DNA of 64,000 bases. It comes from Betaproteobacteria bacterium MOLA814. Its GTDB lineage: Bacteria; Pseudomonadota; Gammaproteobacteria; Burkholderiales; Burkholderiaceae_C. The stretch spans positions 1,194,225-1,258,224 of the forward strand of contig AYMW01000001.1 in the NCBI GenBank assembly GCA_000496475.1, read 5' to 3'. Under the pieces are notes generated by a model that worked only from the letters and a program-made list of their open reading frames with translations, had not been told where the DNA came from and did not search any database. Below are positions 9,255 through 17,770 of this stretch, in pieces. The translations under genes and the position numbers were made by a program. Each line of letters begins with the position of its first letter. Position 1 is the stretch's first letter.

Positions 9255-10190
9255 TTAACGTTTGACCCGGTCTTGGGGTTGCACAGCATCTAGTCGCCAC
9301 TGGGTCACCGCGTCCAACAGCTCTTGCGCCACACCGAACACCCGGGCAACGTTGGCACGCTTGACCTGGCTCAGTGTTGAGGCACTACCCCCGGCCCATA
9401 TAGCTATGTGGCTGGGCAACAAGTCGCGAAGATGCGTTACACCGAGCAACGCGGCTTTGGGTGAGGTGTGGCTGCTGAAACTCAGCGCCACAATATCTGC
9501 TTGCATCACCCGGGCTGCCTGCGCCAAGTCGACCGCGGGTGTTCTAGGTCCCAGTGAAATGCGGTCACAACCCATTTGCGCAAACATGCATTCGGCCATG
9601 AGCAACCCAAGGGCGTGTGGCTCATGGTTGAGCGTGGTGAGCACCACTTTGGGGGATTCTCCAGCGCCTTGAAGTGGCAGCTGTGCCATACCTTGCAACA
9701 ACACACCTTGCACCACAGAAGTGAACAAGTGCTCCTCGTACAAAGCCAACTCGCCGCGCATCCACAACTCGCCCACGCGAGCGGCCATTGGGGAAATAAT
9801 GCTCTCAATGGCCTGGCCTAGGCCACTTGTTTCAACATGCAGCATCAAGCTGTCGTGTAAGTTTTTCCGCTGGTGTTGTAACAACAACATCAACAACGGC
9901 TCCACTGTGACGGAGACTGCATGCGCCGCGCCGGGCTGGCAGGCGGCAAGCACCAAGCTATTCAGCGCCTCCAGCGGCTGGGCCACCACTTGGCCAGCCC
10001 GCATGCCACTGTCTAACAAGCGCTTGATCAAACGCAGCCTGGTCAGTTGCGCGTCATCGTATGCGCGCTCCTCGCCAGCACCGCGTACAGGCACCGGGAA
10101 ACCATAACGGCGCTCCCACACTCGCAAAGTGTCTTTTTGTATGCCCGTGTCAAGGGCAACTTCGGCAATGGTGTGTACTTGATCGGTCAT
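9255..10190 (-). CDS. CarH/LitR-type MerR regulator with cobalamin-binding domain
   Basis: Predicted AdoCbl-dependent, light-responsive transcriptional repressor. Residues 6-75 form a MerR winged helix with the DNA-recognition signature TLRVWERRYGFP. Residues 95-170 form the helical cap and residues 180-300 the Rossmann cobalamin domain. Two hallmarks of the CarH family are present: W-x9-E-H (W143, E153, H154), which packs against the adenosyl group, and E-x-H-x-x-G (190-195), whose His192 would be the lower cobalt ligand. The residue after W143 is Met, whereas T. thermophilus CarH has His132 there. It is divergent from the lipid operon starting at 10344. A regulatory role there is inferred from position. 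Confidence 0.85.
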   Translation of the reverse strand: MTDQVHTIAEVALDTGIQKDTLRVWERRYGFPVPVRGAGEERAYDDAQLTRLRLIKRLLDSGMRAGQVVAQPLEALNSLVLAACQPGAAHAVSVTVEPLLMLLLQHQRKNLHDSLMLHVETSGLGQAIESIISPMAARVGELWMRGELALYEEHLFTSVVQGVLLQGMAQLPLQGAGESPKVVLTTLNHEPHALGLLMAECMFAQMGCDRISLGPRTPAVDLAQAARVMQADIVALSFSSHTSPKAALLGVTHLRDLLPSHIAIWAGGSASTLSQVKRANVARVFGVAQELLDAVTQWRLDAVQPQDRVKR

Positions 10191-10343
10191 GTTGTCTGAG
10201 TTAACGCGCAGGTTGCATGCTTTTGGTAGTCATATGCATGGGTCGGCATGGACTCATACAATGTGTAAGGTGACCCAGCCTGTCCACGACAAGTGGCCGC
10301 TGCATGGGTAACATCATTACATTTAATCAAAGTATTTCACCAC
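10191..10343. promoter_or_regulatory. Divergent promoter/operator region of the CarH-like regulator and lipid operon
   Basis: This 153-base gap serves both the regulator and the operon. It contains four GCATG words; the longer word TGCATGGGT occurs twice, at 10235-10243 and 10301-10309, in the same orientation 66 bases apart. A possible -10 TACAAT lies at 10257-10262 on the plus strand but no convincing -35 is spaced from it. These are candidate operator elements only. Confidence 0.4.
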
Positions 10344-11780
10344 ATGACCGTTATGTCCAGCCAATTCCGCTCTGAAAATGGCCACGTTCGCCCAAGGGTG
10401 GCGGTGGTGGGCTCTGGCATTGGCGGTTTGTCTGCGGCCTACCACCTGCGCACGGCGGCACACACCACGCTGTTTGAGTCGGGTGACTATTTTGGCGGCC
10501 ACACACACACTGTAGACGTCAGCCTGCCAAACGCCCAAGGTAAGACCCAAACCATCGGTGTGGATACTGGATTTTTGGTCTTGAATGAGCGAACCTACCC
10601 AGAGCTCTTAAAGCTGTTTGCGGCGCTGGACATTCCCTTGGCCAAGTCCGATATGTCTTTCTCGGTCACTGTGCCAGGCCAGGGTTGGCTGGGCAAGACG
10701 GCGCTCGAGTGGAGCGGCACCAGCCTAAGCAGCCTGTTTTGCCAACCACTGAATGCACTGCGACCGGCCTTTTGGCGTATGTTGTTTGACACCATGCGCT
10801 TCAACAAGTTGGCCAACCGCATGGTTGGCCAGCCCTTAGACACCTCGCAAAGCCTAGGCGACTTTTTGACTGTCCACCACTTTTCAAAGCCCTTTATTGA
10901 CTGGTACTTGTTGCCCATGCTGGGCAGCATTTGGAGTTGTCCCACACAACAGATGCTGGCTTTTCCAATCGCCACCTTGGTTCAGTTTTGCCACAACCAC
11001 GGCCTGATTCAAGTCACCAACCGTCCCGCTTGGTATACCGTTGCAGGTGGTGCCCGCCAGTACGTTGAGGCCATCATTCAACAACTGCCAGACTGCAGGC
11101 TCAACACGCCCGTCACCCAAGTGCACCGCCATGGCGATGGCGCAGGTGTTGACATTACGTTCACCGATGCCACCACCCAAGCCAGCACCACCGAACACTT
11201 TGACTACGTGGTGATGGCATGCCACAGCAACCACAGCTTGCAGCTGCTCAGCTCGGTCAACACGCAAGAGCAAGAGGTGCTTGGCAGCATTGCCTTTCAA
11301 CCCAACTTGGCCGTCCTGCACACCGACGTGGCGCAACTGCCCACAGCGCGCGGTGCGTGGTCGGCATGGAATTACGAACGCTCGCCAGTAGCCGCCAACG
11401 AGCACCAGCACGTGTGCCTGCACTACCTCATCAACCAACTGCAACCATTGCCGTTTGAGCAAACCGTGGTGGTCTCGCTAAACCCCATCAGACCCATCGC
11501 TGCGCATCACATCTTGGGCAGCTACCACTATGCCCACCCTGTATTTGACGCCAAGGCAGTTGCTGCTCAGCAGCAACTGAACGGCATGCAAGGCGAGCAC
11601 AACACCTATTATTGCGGCGCTTGGACAGGCTACGGCTTTCATGAAGACGGTCTCAAGTCTGGGCAGCTGGTGGCTCAGCTGCTGCAGTCAAGACTGCTGC
11701 AGCTTGTTACAGAGGCACACGCACACGACGACGCGGACACAACGTCAGACGTCACCACAGAGCAAACGGCGCATGCGTAG
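10344..11780 (+). CDS. FAD-dependent amine-oxidase-like flavoprotein
   Basis: A 478-residue NAD(P)/FAD-binding oxidoreductase of the amine oxidase/phytoene desaturase-like group. The dinucleotide motif VAVVGSGIGGLSAAYHL is near the N-terminus, followed by an acidic residue region (LFESGDYFGGHTHT), and the C-terminal FAD motif is GAWTGYGFHEDGLKSG. The same protein family regularly sits beside DUF1365 and CFA-synthase genes in Proteobacteria; a desaturase role on methylated acyl chains, as in furan fatty acid formation, is possible but inferred. The start at 10344 (or 10353) is preferred over 10293 because it sits directly ahead of the FAD motif. Its stop overlaps the next gene's start. Confidence 0.87.
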   Translation: MTVMSSQFRSENGHVRPRVAVVGSGIGGLSAAYHLRTAAHTTLFESGDYFGGHTHTVDVSLPNAQGKTQTIGVDTGFLVLNERTYPELLKLFAALDIPLAKSDMSFSVTVPGQGWLGKTALEWSGTSLSSLFCQPLNALRPAFWRMLFDTMRFNKLANRMVGQPLDTSQSLGDFLTVHHFSKPFIDWYLLPMLGSIWSCPTQQMLAFPIATLVQFCHNHGLIQVTNRPAWYTVAGGARQYVEAIIQQLPDCRLNTPVTQVHRHGDGAGVDITFTDATTQASTTEHFDYVVMACHSNHSLQLLSSVNTQEQEVLGSIAFQPNLAVLHTDVAQLPTARGAWSAWNYERSPVAANEHQHVCLHYLINQLQPLPFEQTVVVSLNPIRPIAAHHILGSYHYAHPVFDAKAVAAQQQLNGMQGEHNTYYCGAWTGYGFHEDGLKSGQLVAQLLQSRLLQLVTEAHAHDDADTTSDVTTEQTAHA

Positions 11781-12684
11781 GCAAGTCGCTTTGCACGGCA
11801 GCGACCACCGGCTAGATCAAACGGCTTTACAACGAGGCATGGACCCATTTACTGATCAAAGCCAGGCACTCATAGGCTTTGGTCAAGTACGCCACCAGCG
11901 CACCCGCCCCAGCAGCAACACATTTACTTACGCCAACTACTTTGTTTGGTTGCCCATGCGCACATTCAGCGCGCGGGGCTCAAGTGCGCTGCCTCGCAAC
12001 CGGTGGAGCGCGCTGTCTTTTTTTGACAGCGACCACGGCGAAGGTGCAGACAACGCCCTGCTATGGCTAGACACGCTGTTGGACGCACACGGCCTGTCAC
12101 ACTGCACAGGCCAGGCATGGCTGCACACCTACCCACGTGTGTGGGGCTATACGTTTAAGCCTGTGAGCTTTTGGTACTGCCACACAGACTCCGGTGAGCT
12201 GGGCGCCGTGGTGGTTGAAGTCAACAATACATTTGGTGAGCGTCATATTTATGTACTGCCACAGGTCGCTTTAGGCAAGCCCATACTGGCCAACAAGACG
12301 TTTCACGTGTCACCATTTTGTGAGGTTAGAGGCGAGTACCGATTCACGTTTATGCACCGCTTTGACCGCAGCCAGGCCCTAGACCCACGCTCAAACGTAC
12401 ATACGCATCCAAGCCACACCGTTGCACGCATTGAATACGACGACCAAGCCATTGCACCTGGACGCACACCCACTTTACTCACCAGCGTGAGCGGACAACT
12501 AGAGCCACTCCATGCAACCACCCGCCAACGTGCCTTGTGGCGTTACCCGCTGATGACCGCCGCGGTCATGGCGCGCATACATTGGCAAGCGTTGGTGCTG
12601 TGGCGAAAGCGTGTTCCGTTCATCTCAAAACCCAAGCCGCCGGTCACTGCTGTGACACGCGCGCACGCCGACCTAGACGCATAA
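11773..12684 (+). CDS. DUF1365 family protein
   Basis: Family of unknown activity (303 residues here) that almost always neighbours flavin oxidoreductase and CFA-synthase genes. The conserved beginning is seen as LIGFGQVRHQRTRP and the core as YTFKPVSFWYCHTDSGELGAVVVEVNNTFGE. The start at 11773 overlaps the upstream stop by eight bases, consistent with translational coupling; ATG 11839 is an alternative closer to the conserved domain. No signal peptide is visible. It ends two bases before the methyltransferase gene. Confidence 0.85.
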   Translation: MRRQVALHGSDHRLDQTALQRGMDPFTDQSQALIGFGQVRHQRTRPSSNTFTYANYFVWLPMRTFSARGSSALPRNRWSALSFFDSDHGEGADNALLWLDTLLDAHGLSHCTGQAWLHTYPRVWGYTFKPVSFWYCHTDSGELGAVVVEVNNTFGERHIYVLPQVALGKPILANKTFHVSPFCEVRGEYRFTFMHRFDRSQALDPRSNVHTHPSHTVARIEYDDQAIAPGRTPTLLTSVSGQLEPLHATTRQRALWRYPLMTAAVMARIHWQALVLWRKRVPFISKPKPPVTAVTRAHADLDA

Positions 12685-12686
12685 CC

Positions 12687-13937
12687 ATGACGACCGACTT
12701 GACCCACAAACGCGCCTCCAACCCGATACCGCCAGACGCGCCACGCGCCGCCAAGCAGGTGTTTAAGCTGCTGCAGCGTATGAGCCATGGGCGACTGAGT
12801 ATCACGCTGCCAGACCGCACGCAACTGCACTATGGTGCGGCAACAGGCACGCACGCCTACATATCGTTAAACAACTGGCACATGTTCAGTGCGGCACTGA
12901 AAAGTGGTGATATTGGGTTCGCAGAAACCTATATTGCAGGTGACTGGCACACGCCCAACCTCACCCAGTTGCTGCAGGTGCTCATTTTGAATCGCACCGC
13001 CTTAGAGGACGCTATTTATGGCAACTGGCTGGGCCGTTTGTTTTACCAAGCTCGACACTGGATGCGACGCAACACGCAAGCCAACAGCCGCAAAAACATC
13101 CACGCCCATTACGACCTAGGCAACGACTTTTACCAGTTGTGGCTAGACCCGAGCATGAATTACTCCAGCGCGCTGTTCGAGCATGCCGACCAAAGCCTCA
13201 CCCATGCACAGCACGCCAAAGTCAAGCGGTCGTTACAAATGGCCGGCGTCGAACAGGGCTCACGCGTATTGGAAATTGGTTGCGGCTGGGGTGCGCTGGC
13301 TGAAATGGCAACCCACGAGTTTGGCGCTGACGTGGTTGGCCTAACCTTGTCTCAAGAGCAGCTGGACTGGGCACAGAAGCGTTTGGGCGCAACACCCAAC
13401 GCCAGCCGCGCTGATTTGCGCTTGCAAGACTACCGCAGCCCAGACGTCACCCGCAACCAGCACGGTGAGCACCAACTCTTTGATGCGGTGTGCTCCATAG
13501 AAATGATTGAAGCTGTTGGGCAGGCTTATTGGCCTACTTATTTTCAGACCATTGCCGCGTCACTGCGACCGGGCGGCAAGGCGTGTATCCAAGCCATCGT
13601 TATTGGTGATGACTTGTTTGACCGCTACATTCAAGGCACAGATTTTATCCAGCAATACGTCTTTCCAGGTGGGTGTTTGCCCAGCCCATCTAAATTTAAA
13701 GAGCAAGCCATTGCTGCGGGTTTGGTGGTGGAAGACAGCTTTGCCTTTGGCTTGGACTACGCCACCACGTTGGCGCTATGGCGCACAGACTTTTTGGCAC
13801 AAGAGTCGGCAGTGCGTGAACTTAAGTTCGATACCGCCTTCATACGCACATGGGAGTTTTACTTGTGTTACTGCGAAGCCGCATTTTTAGAGGGCAACAC
13901 CGATGTCATGCAATTCACGCTGCGCAAACCGCATTAA
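12687..13937 (+). CDS. Cyclopropane-fatty-acyl-phospholipid synthase-like methyltransferase
   Basis: SAM-dependent enzyme acting on unsaturated acyl chains of membrane phospholipids, either making cyclopropane rings or methylating the double bond. The SAM-binding motif VLEIGCGWG lies at about residues 194-202, preceded by the family signature HYDLGNDFYQLWLDPSMNYSSA-type region at 141-162. The C-terminal WEFYLCYCEAAF places Cys396 where E. coli Cfa has Cys354. Length 416 is close to Cfa. The start at 12687 follows the preceding stop by two bases; a longer frame from 12537 overlaps DUF1365 and lacks family similarity. In this operon type the enzyme may be a methylase of the UfaM kind rather than a true Cfa; sequence alone cannot decide. 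Confidence 0.88.
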   Translation: MTTDLTHKRASNPIPPDAPRAAKQVFKLLQRMSHGRLSITLPDRTQLHYGAATGTHAYISLNNWHMFSAALKSGDIGFAETYIAGDWHTPNLTQLLQVLILNRTALEDAIYGNWLGRLFYQARHWMRRNTQANSRKNIHAHYDLGNDFYQLWLDPSMNYSSALFEHADQSLTHAQHAKVKRSLQMAGVEQGSRVLEIGCGWGALAEMATHEFGADVVGLTLSQEQLDWAQKRLGATPNASRADLRLQDYRSPDVTRNQHGEHQLFDAVCSIEMIEAVGQAYWPTYFQTIAASLRPGGKACIQAIVIGDDLFDRYIQGTDFIQQYVFPGGCLPSPSKFKEQAIAAGLVVEDSFAFGLDYATTLALWRTDFLAQESAVRELKFDTAFIRTWEFYLCYCEAAFLEGNTDVMQFTLRKPH

Positions 13938-14526
13938 ACCTGAGGGCTTAGCCTCAGCACGAACGAGCGCAGGCAGTTGGCGCAGCGCGGCAGCAGGTGT
14001 GCTGGCCATGTTGGCGATGTTACTGGCCACGCCTGCGGTGGCGACAACCGAGACCGCCAGCTTCAAGCGAAACAACGGTATCAACGCAGGCTTTGACCGC
14101 TTGGGCCAAGGACAACTGCGTTTTTTTGGCTTGCATATTTATGATGCACAGCTGTGGGCAAGCTCTCCCGTCAACAGTGGCAATTACGCACAAACACCCC
14201 TGGCACTCACGCTCACCTATGGGCGAAGTTTGAAAGGTCCTTTAATTGCTGAGCGCTCGCTCAAAGAGATGCGCGGCATCGCCACCGTCAGCGATATGCA
14301 AGCGCAAAGTTGGTTGACCAGCATGACCAAGCTGTTCCCAAATGTGATTGAGGGCGACCACCTCACAGGTGTTTACGTGCCCGGTGAAAAACTAACGTTT
14401 TGGCTCAACGCACGGGAGTTGGGCGAGGTCGCTGACCCACAATTTGCACGCCTGTTTGTTGGTATTTGGCTAGACGAGCGCAGCTCAGAGCCAGCACTGC
14501 GCTCGCAGCTGTTGGGCCGCAAGTGA
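13903..14526 (+). CDS. Chalcone-isomerase-like exported protein
   Basis: A 207-residue protein of the chalcone isomerase-like fold seen in similar lipid operons; no catalytic activity can be inferred. An N-terminal hydrophobic stretch (AAAGVLAMLAMLLATPAVA) with an Ala-x-Ala cleavage site indicates export to the periplasm. The conserved core includes GLHIYDAQLWA, TLTYGRSLKGPLIAERSLKEM and the end region FARLFVGIWLDERSSEPALR. Its start lies inside the end of the methyltransferase gene (35-base overlap), and its stop overlaps the GTG start of the MFS gene. Confidence 0.8.
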   Translation: MSCNSRCANRIKPEGLASARTSAGSWRSAAAGVLAMLAMLLATPAVATTETASFKRNNGINAGFDRLGQGQLRFFGLHIYDAQLWASSPVNSGNYAQTPLALTLTYGRSLKGPLIAERSLKEMRGIATVSDMQAQSWLTSMTKLFPNVIEGDHLTGVYVPGEKLTFWLNARELGEVADPQFARLFVGIWLDERSSEPALRSQLLGRK

Positions 14527-15896
14527 CCCCTGCACACAACTGGCGAGTTGCCAGCGCTTATGGACTGATGGCCGCGCCACTGGCGTTTGCAGCGCTGCCT
14601 TTGTACGTGCTGTTCCCGCAGTTTTACGCGACCAACTTAGGGGTGTCGCTCGCAGCATTGGGCGGTTTGCTGCTGGTGGTGCGGGCATTAGACGCGGTGA
14701 CCGATCCTCTGATTGGCCGCTTGCTAGACACACATTTGCGCAGCAACAATCTAATGCCCATGGCCGTAGTTGCGGCCTTGGTGCTGCTATTGGGGTTTGG
14801 CGCGTTGTTCAAAGCACAGTCGGACTGGGGTACCACACCGCTGCTGGTGTGGGCGGGGCTGATGTTAACCCTGTGCACTGGCGCTTACAGCGTGCTGACA
14901 TTGGCGCTGCAAACGTGGGTCAGTCGGGTGCACGCCAGCGCGGCCCAACAAGGCGAGCTGCAGCGCTACCTGATTGCTTGGCGTGAAGGCTTTGGGCTGC
15001 TTGGTGTGTTGGTAGGTGCCAGCCTGCCAGCAGTCGCTGGGCTAGACGCCACAACCGCCACACTGATGGCGCTGATGGTCATGGCGCTGGCTGCATGGTA
15101 TTGGGTGAGGCCTGCGCTGGCGATGAGCAACGCAAACAGCTTGGCTGCGACAACGCCGTCCGTGACGCCAGCAACCGTGTCCGAGTCCGCGCCAGATCCA
15201 GCAACAACAGCGCCGTCCTTGTCCGGCGCTACAGCTACAGATGCAGTGGTCAACACGTCAGGGTTTTTTAAACAGCTGATGCTCATCCACGTGGTCAACG
15301 GCATGGCCAGCGCCATACCGGCCACATTGGTCTTGTTTTTTGTACGCGACCGCTTGCAAGCCCCAGCTGGTAGCGAGGCCTTGTTTTTATTGCTGTACTT
15401 TGCCGCCGCAGGCTTGGCCATGCCGTTGTGGCAAAGCACCATGGCGCGCATTGGCTTGGTGAAGACATGGGGGATAGCCATGGTCTTGGCCACTGCTGCT
15501 TTCGCCGTTACCGCCAGTTTGGGCAGTGGCGACAGCATCTGGTTTGCGGTCGTATGCGTCGGCAGTGGCATGGCTTTAGGCGCAGACCTGTGCGTTCCGC
15601 AAGCCATGCTCGCACAATGGTTAAACGCACCCAACGCGCACGCCAAGAGCGACACCTTGCCCCGCAAAGACGGCGTTTATTTTGGCTGGTGGAATGTGGT
15701 GAGCAAAGGCAACTTGGCGCTGGCCGCTGGTGTGGCACTGCCGCTACTTGGGGTGCTGGGCTACGTGCCAGGTGCGCCTGACAACACCCAAGCATTGGCC
15801 TGGGTCTACGGTGCTTTACCATGTGTATTGAAAGTAACAGCGGCGGGCCTTTTGTGGCACTGCTGGATTAAAAAAAGGTCTAGGGCTCACACATGA
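14523..15896 (+). CDS. MFS transporter (sugar:cation-symporter-like), 12 membrane segments
   Basis: Major facilitator protein of 457 residues with about 12 hydrophobic segments and a loop of roughly 60 Ala/Thr/Pro-rich residues in the middle. Its N-terminal half carries DAVTDPLIGRLLD, the signature of the GPH/MelB-like branch. The GTG at 14523 is the preferred start: it forms GTGA with the stop of the upstream gene, and the protein then begins directly before the first membrane segment; the longer frame from 14466 has an out-of-place leader. Substrate unknown; a lipid or precursor carrier role is suggested only by the operon. Confidence 0.85.
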   Translation: MTPAHNWRVASAYGLMAAPLAFAALPLYVLFPQFYATNLGVSLAALGGLLLVVRALDAVTDPLIGRLLDTHLRSNNLMPMAVVAALVLLLGFGALFKAQSDWGTTPLLVWAGLMLTLCTGAYSVLTLALQTWVSRVHASAAQQGELQRYLIAWREGFGLLGVLVGASLPAVAGLDATTATLMALMVMALAAWYWVRPALAMSNANSLAATTPSVTPATVSESAPDPATTAPSLSGATATDAVVNTSGFFKQLMLIHVVNGMASAIPATLVLFFVRDRLQAPAGSEALFLLLYFAAAGLAMPLWQSTMARIGLVKTWGIAMVLATAAFAVTASLGSGDSIWFAVVCVGSGMALGADLCVPQAMLAQWLNAPNAHAKSDTLPRKDGVYFGWWNVVSKGNLALAAGVALPLLGVLGYVPGAPDNTQALAWVYGALPCVLKVTAAGLLWHCWIKKRSRAHT

Positions 15897-16474
15897 CACA
15901 TCTCACAACCCACACATCGGGCTCACTTGGCACACTGATGCGCGCTTTCAAATGGGTGGCCTTTGCTTGCGCAATTGCGCTTAGCAGCGCTTGCACCACA
16001 GCACACATTGGCGACTACGCCGACGATCAACCCAGCCTAGATTTGCGCACTTACTTCAACGGCCCTGTCACGGCCTATGGCATGTTCCAAGACCGAAGCG
16101 GGCGCGTTGTCAAACGCTTTGAAGTCGCTATGACTGGCACATGGCAAGGCAACAGCGGCGTGCTTGACGAGCTGTTCACATACAGCGACGGCAGCACAGA
16201 TAGGCGCGTGTGGCGCTTGACCCAACACAGCGACGGGCGCGTCACTGGCGAAGCTGACGACGTGGTAGGTGCTGCCACAGGTGCTGTTAGCGGCAATGCC
16301 ATGCAATGGCGCTATACACTCCGGCTGCCTGTTGATGGCTCCGTGTACGAGGTGAGCATGGACGACTGGATGTACTTGCTGAACGAGCGCATCATGATCA
16401 ACCGCACAGCCATGTCGAAGTGGGGCGTTCACTTGGGCGACGTCACGCTGACCTTTATTAAGCCTGCACCTTGA
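15893..16474 (+). CDS. DUF3833 family lipoprotein
   Basis: Predicted lipoprotein of unknown function. A hydrophobic segment ends with lipobox LSSAC. The mature domain contains the DUF3833 pattern YFNGPVTAYGMFQDRSGRV and DDWMYLLNERIMINR. ATG at 15893 overlaps the previous stop as ATGA; ATG 15938 would give a more standard signal peptide (MRAFKWVAFACAIALSSAC) and is an equally good start. It is a regular member of this lipid cluster type in other Proteobacteria. Confidence 0.84.
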   Translation: MTHLTTHTSGSLGTLMRAFKWVAFACAIALSSACTTAHIGDYADDQPSLDLRTYFNGPVTAYGMFQDRSGRVVKRFEVAMTGTWQGNSGVLDELFTYSDGSTDRRVWRLTQHSDGRVTGEADDVVGAATGAVSGNAMQWRYTLRLPVDGSVYEVSMDDWMYLLNERIMINRTAMSKWGVHLGDVTLTFIKPAP

Positions 16475-17286
16475 GCGCGGGCATGTCTATGTTTGGCCCC
16501 ATGAACCCACCAATCAACAGCTGGCAAGGCAAGGTTGTATGGGTGGTTGGCGGCTCCACTGGGATTGGCCAGGCGGTGGCCGAGACACTGGTACAACAAG
16601 GTGCCCACGTGGTTGTATCTGCCCGGACGCTGGCGCCGTTAGAAGCTTTCGTAGAGACCAATGGCAGCGCCGTAGCCAGCGCGATTGCGCTGGATGTTAC
16701 AAATCCACAGTCCTGCAACGACGCGGCACAAGCCATCTGGCAGCGGCACGGTCAAGTCGACTTGGTGCTGTTTGCAGCTGGCACTTATAAAGCGTTGCGG
16801 GCTACCGAATTTGACTTACAAGTTATGACCCAACACCTGCAAGTTAATGTGCAAGGCGCTTACAACGTGTTGGCCGCCATCATGCCCAAGCTGATGGTGC
16901 AGGCCAACGCAGGACACTGCGGACACATCAGCCTGATCAGCAGCGTCGCGGGCTGGAGCGGTCTGCCCAACTCATTGGCCTATGGGCCAACCAAGGCAGC
17001 GCTCACCCACTTGGGCGAGGTGTTGTACCTTGACTTGGCCAAAACCGGCTTGGGTGTGAGTGTTGTTCACCCTGGCTTTGTGGCCACGCCGCTGACGGCG
17101 CAAAACGACTTTCATATGCCAGCACTTATTACGCCGCACGCGGCAGCACAGGCCATGCTGAAAGGCTGGGCGCAAGGTGAGTTTGATATCCACTATCCCA
17201 AACGCTTTACGCTGTGGCTTAAGCTGATTCGCTTGTTGCCACACCGTGTGGCACAAGCACTTATTTTGAAAGCCACCAAGCTGTGA
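16471..17286 (+). CDS. Short-chain dehydrogenase/reductase
   Basis: NAD(P)-dependent SDR with the nucleotide motif GGSTGIGQAV, the structural motif LFAAG, and the catalytic residues Ser (SLISSV), Tyr and Lys (YGPTK, Y-x3-K). About 271 residues if translation starts at TTG 16471, which overlaps the upstream stop as TTGA; ATG 16483 or 16489 are alternatives. Substrate is unknown; the operon context suggests a lipid-derived alcohol or ketone. Confidence 0.87.
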   Translation: MSAGMSMFGPMNPPINSWQGKVVWVVGGSTGIGQAVAETLVQQGAHVVVSARTLAPLEAFVETNGSAVASAIALDVTNPQSCNDAAQAIWQRHGQVDLVLFAAGTYKALRATEFDLQVMTQHLQVNVQGAYNVLAAIMPKLMVQANAGHCGHISLISSVAGWSGLPNSLAYGPTKAALTHLGEVLYLDLAKTGLGVSVVHPGFVATPLTAQNDFHMPALITPHAAAQAMLKGWAQGEFDIHYPKRFTLWLKLIRLLPHRVAQALILKATKL

Positions 17287-17759
17287 CCCGAGACCTCCAG
17301 CTTGGCCCGTTGAGTGCGCCAACGCAACATGCCATCCATTGGTTTGAACAACTACAGCCCAGCGACTTGGCGCATATTGACGCGCTGTACAGCGCTGACA
17401 CTTTTTTCAAAGACCCCTTCAACGAGGTGCACCACGTGGCCGGCGTGCAAGCCGTTTTCGAACACATGTTCAAGCGGCTACACCAACCTAGGTTTGTTGT
17501 CACCAATGCCTTCGACAGCCATGCTGACGCGACCAACGGTGGCGGCGCTTGCTGTTTGATGTGGACATTTCACTTCAGTGTGAAGGCAGACAAAGCGGCC
17601 AAGCCGTGGGTCATACAGGGCGCATCACACCTGCGCTTCAATGCAGACGGCCTAATCACCTACCACCGCGACTACTGGGATGCTGCCGAGGAGCTGTACG
17701 AACAAGTGCCTGTGCTGGGATCGCTGATGCGCTGGCTCAAGCGCCAAGCCATGCGATAA
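17283..17759 (+). CDS. NTF2-like (SnoaL-type) protein
   Basis: A 158-residue single-domain protein of the NTF2-like fold. Motifs include LYSADTFFKDPFNEVHHVAG near residues 35-54 and HLRFNADGLITYHRDYWDAAEELY near 115-140, typical of the family found in these CFA-type clusters. The GTG start overlaps the SDR stop as GTGA. It is the last gene of the operon. Function unknown; NTF2-like folds often bind small hydrophobic ligands or act as isomerases. Confidence 0.83.
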   Translation: MTRDLQLGPLSAPTQHAIHWFEQLQPSDLAHIDALYSADTFFKDPFNEVHHVAGVQAVFEHMFKRLHQPRFVVTNAFDSHADATNGGGACCLMWTFHFSVKADKAAKPWVIQGASHLRFNADGLITYHRDYWDAAEELYEQVPVLGSLMRWLKRQAMR

Positions 17760-17770
17760 AGTGCCGGCGC

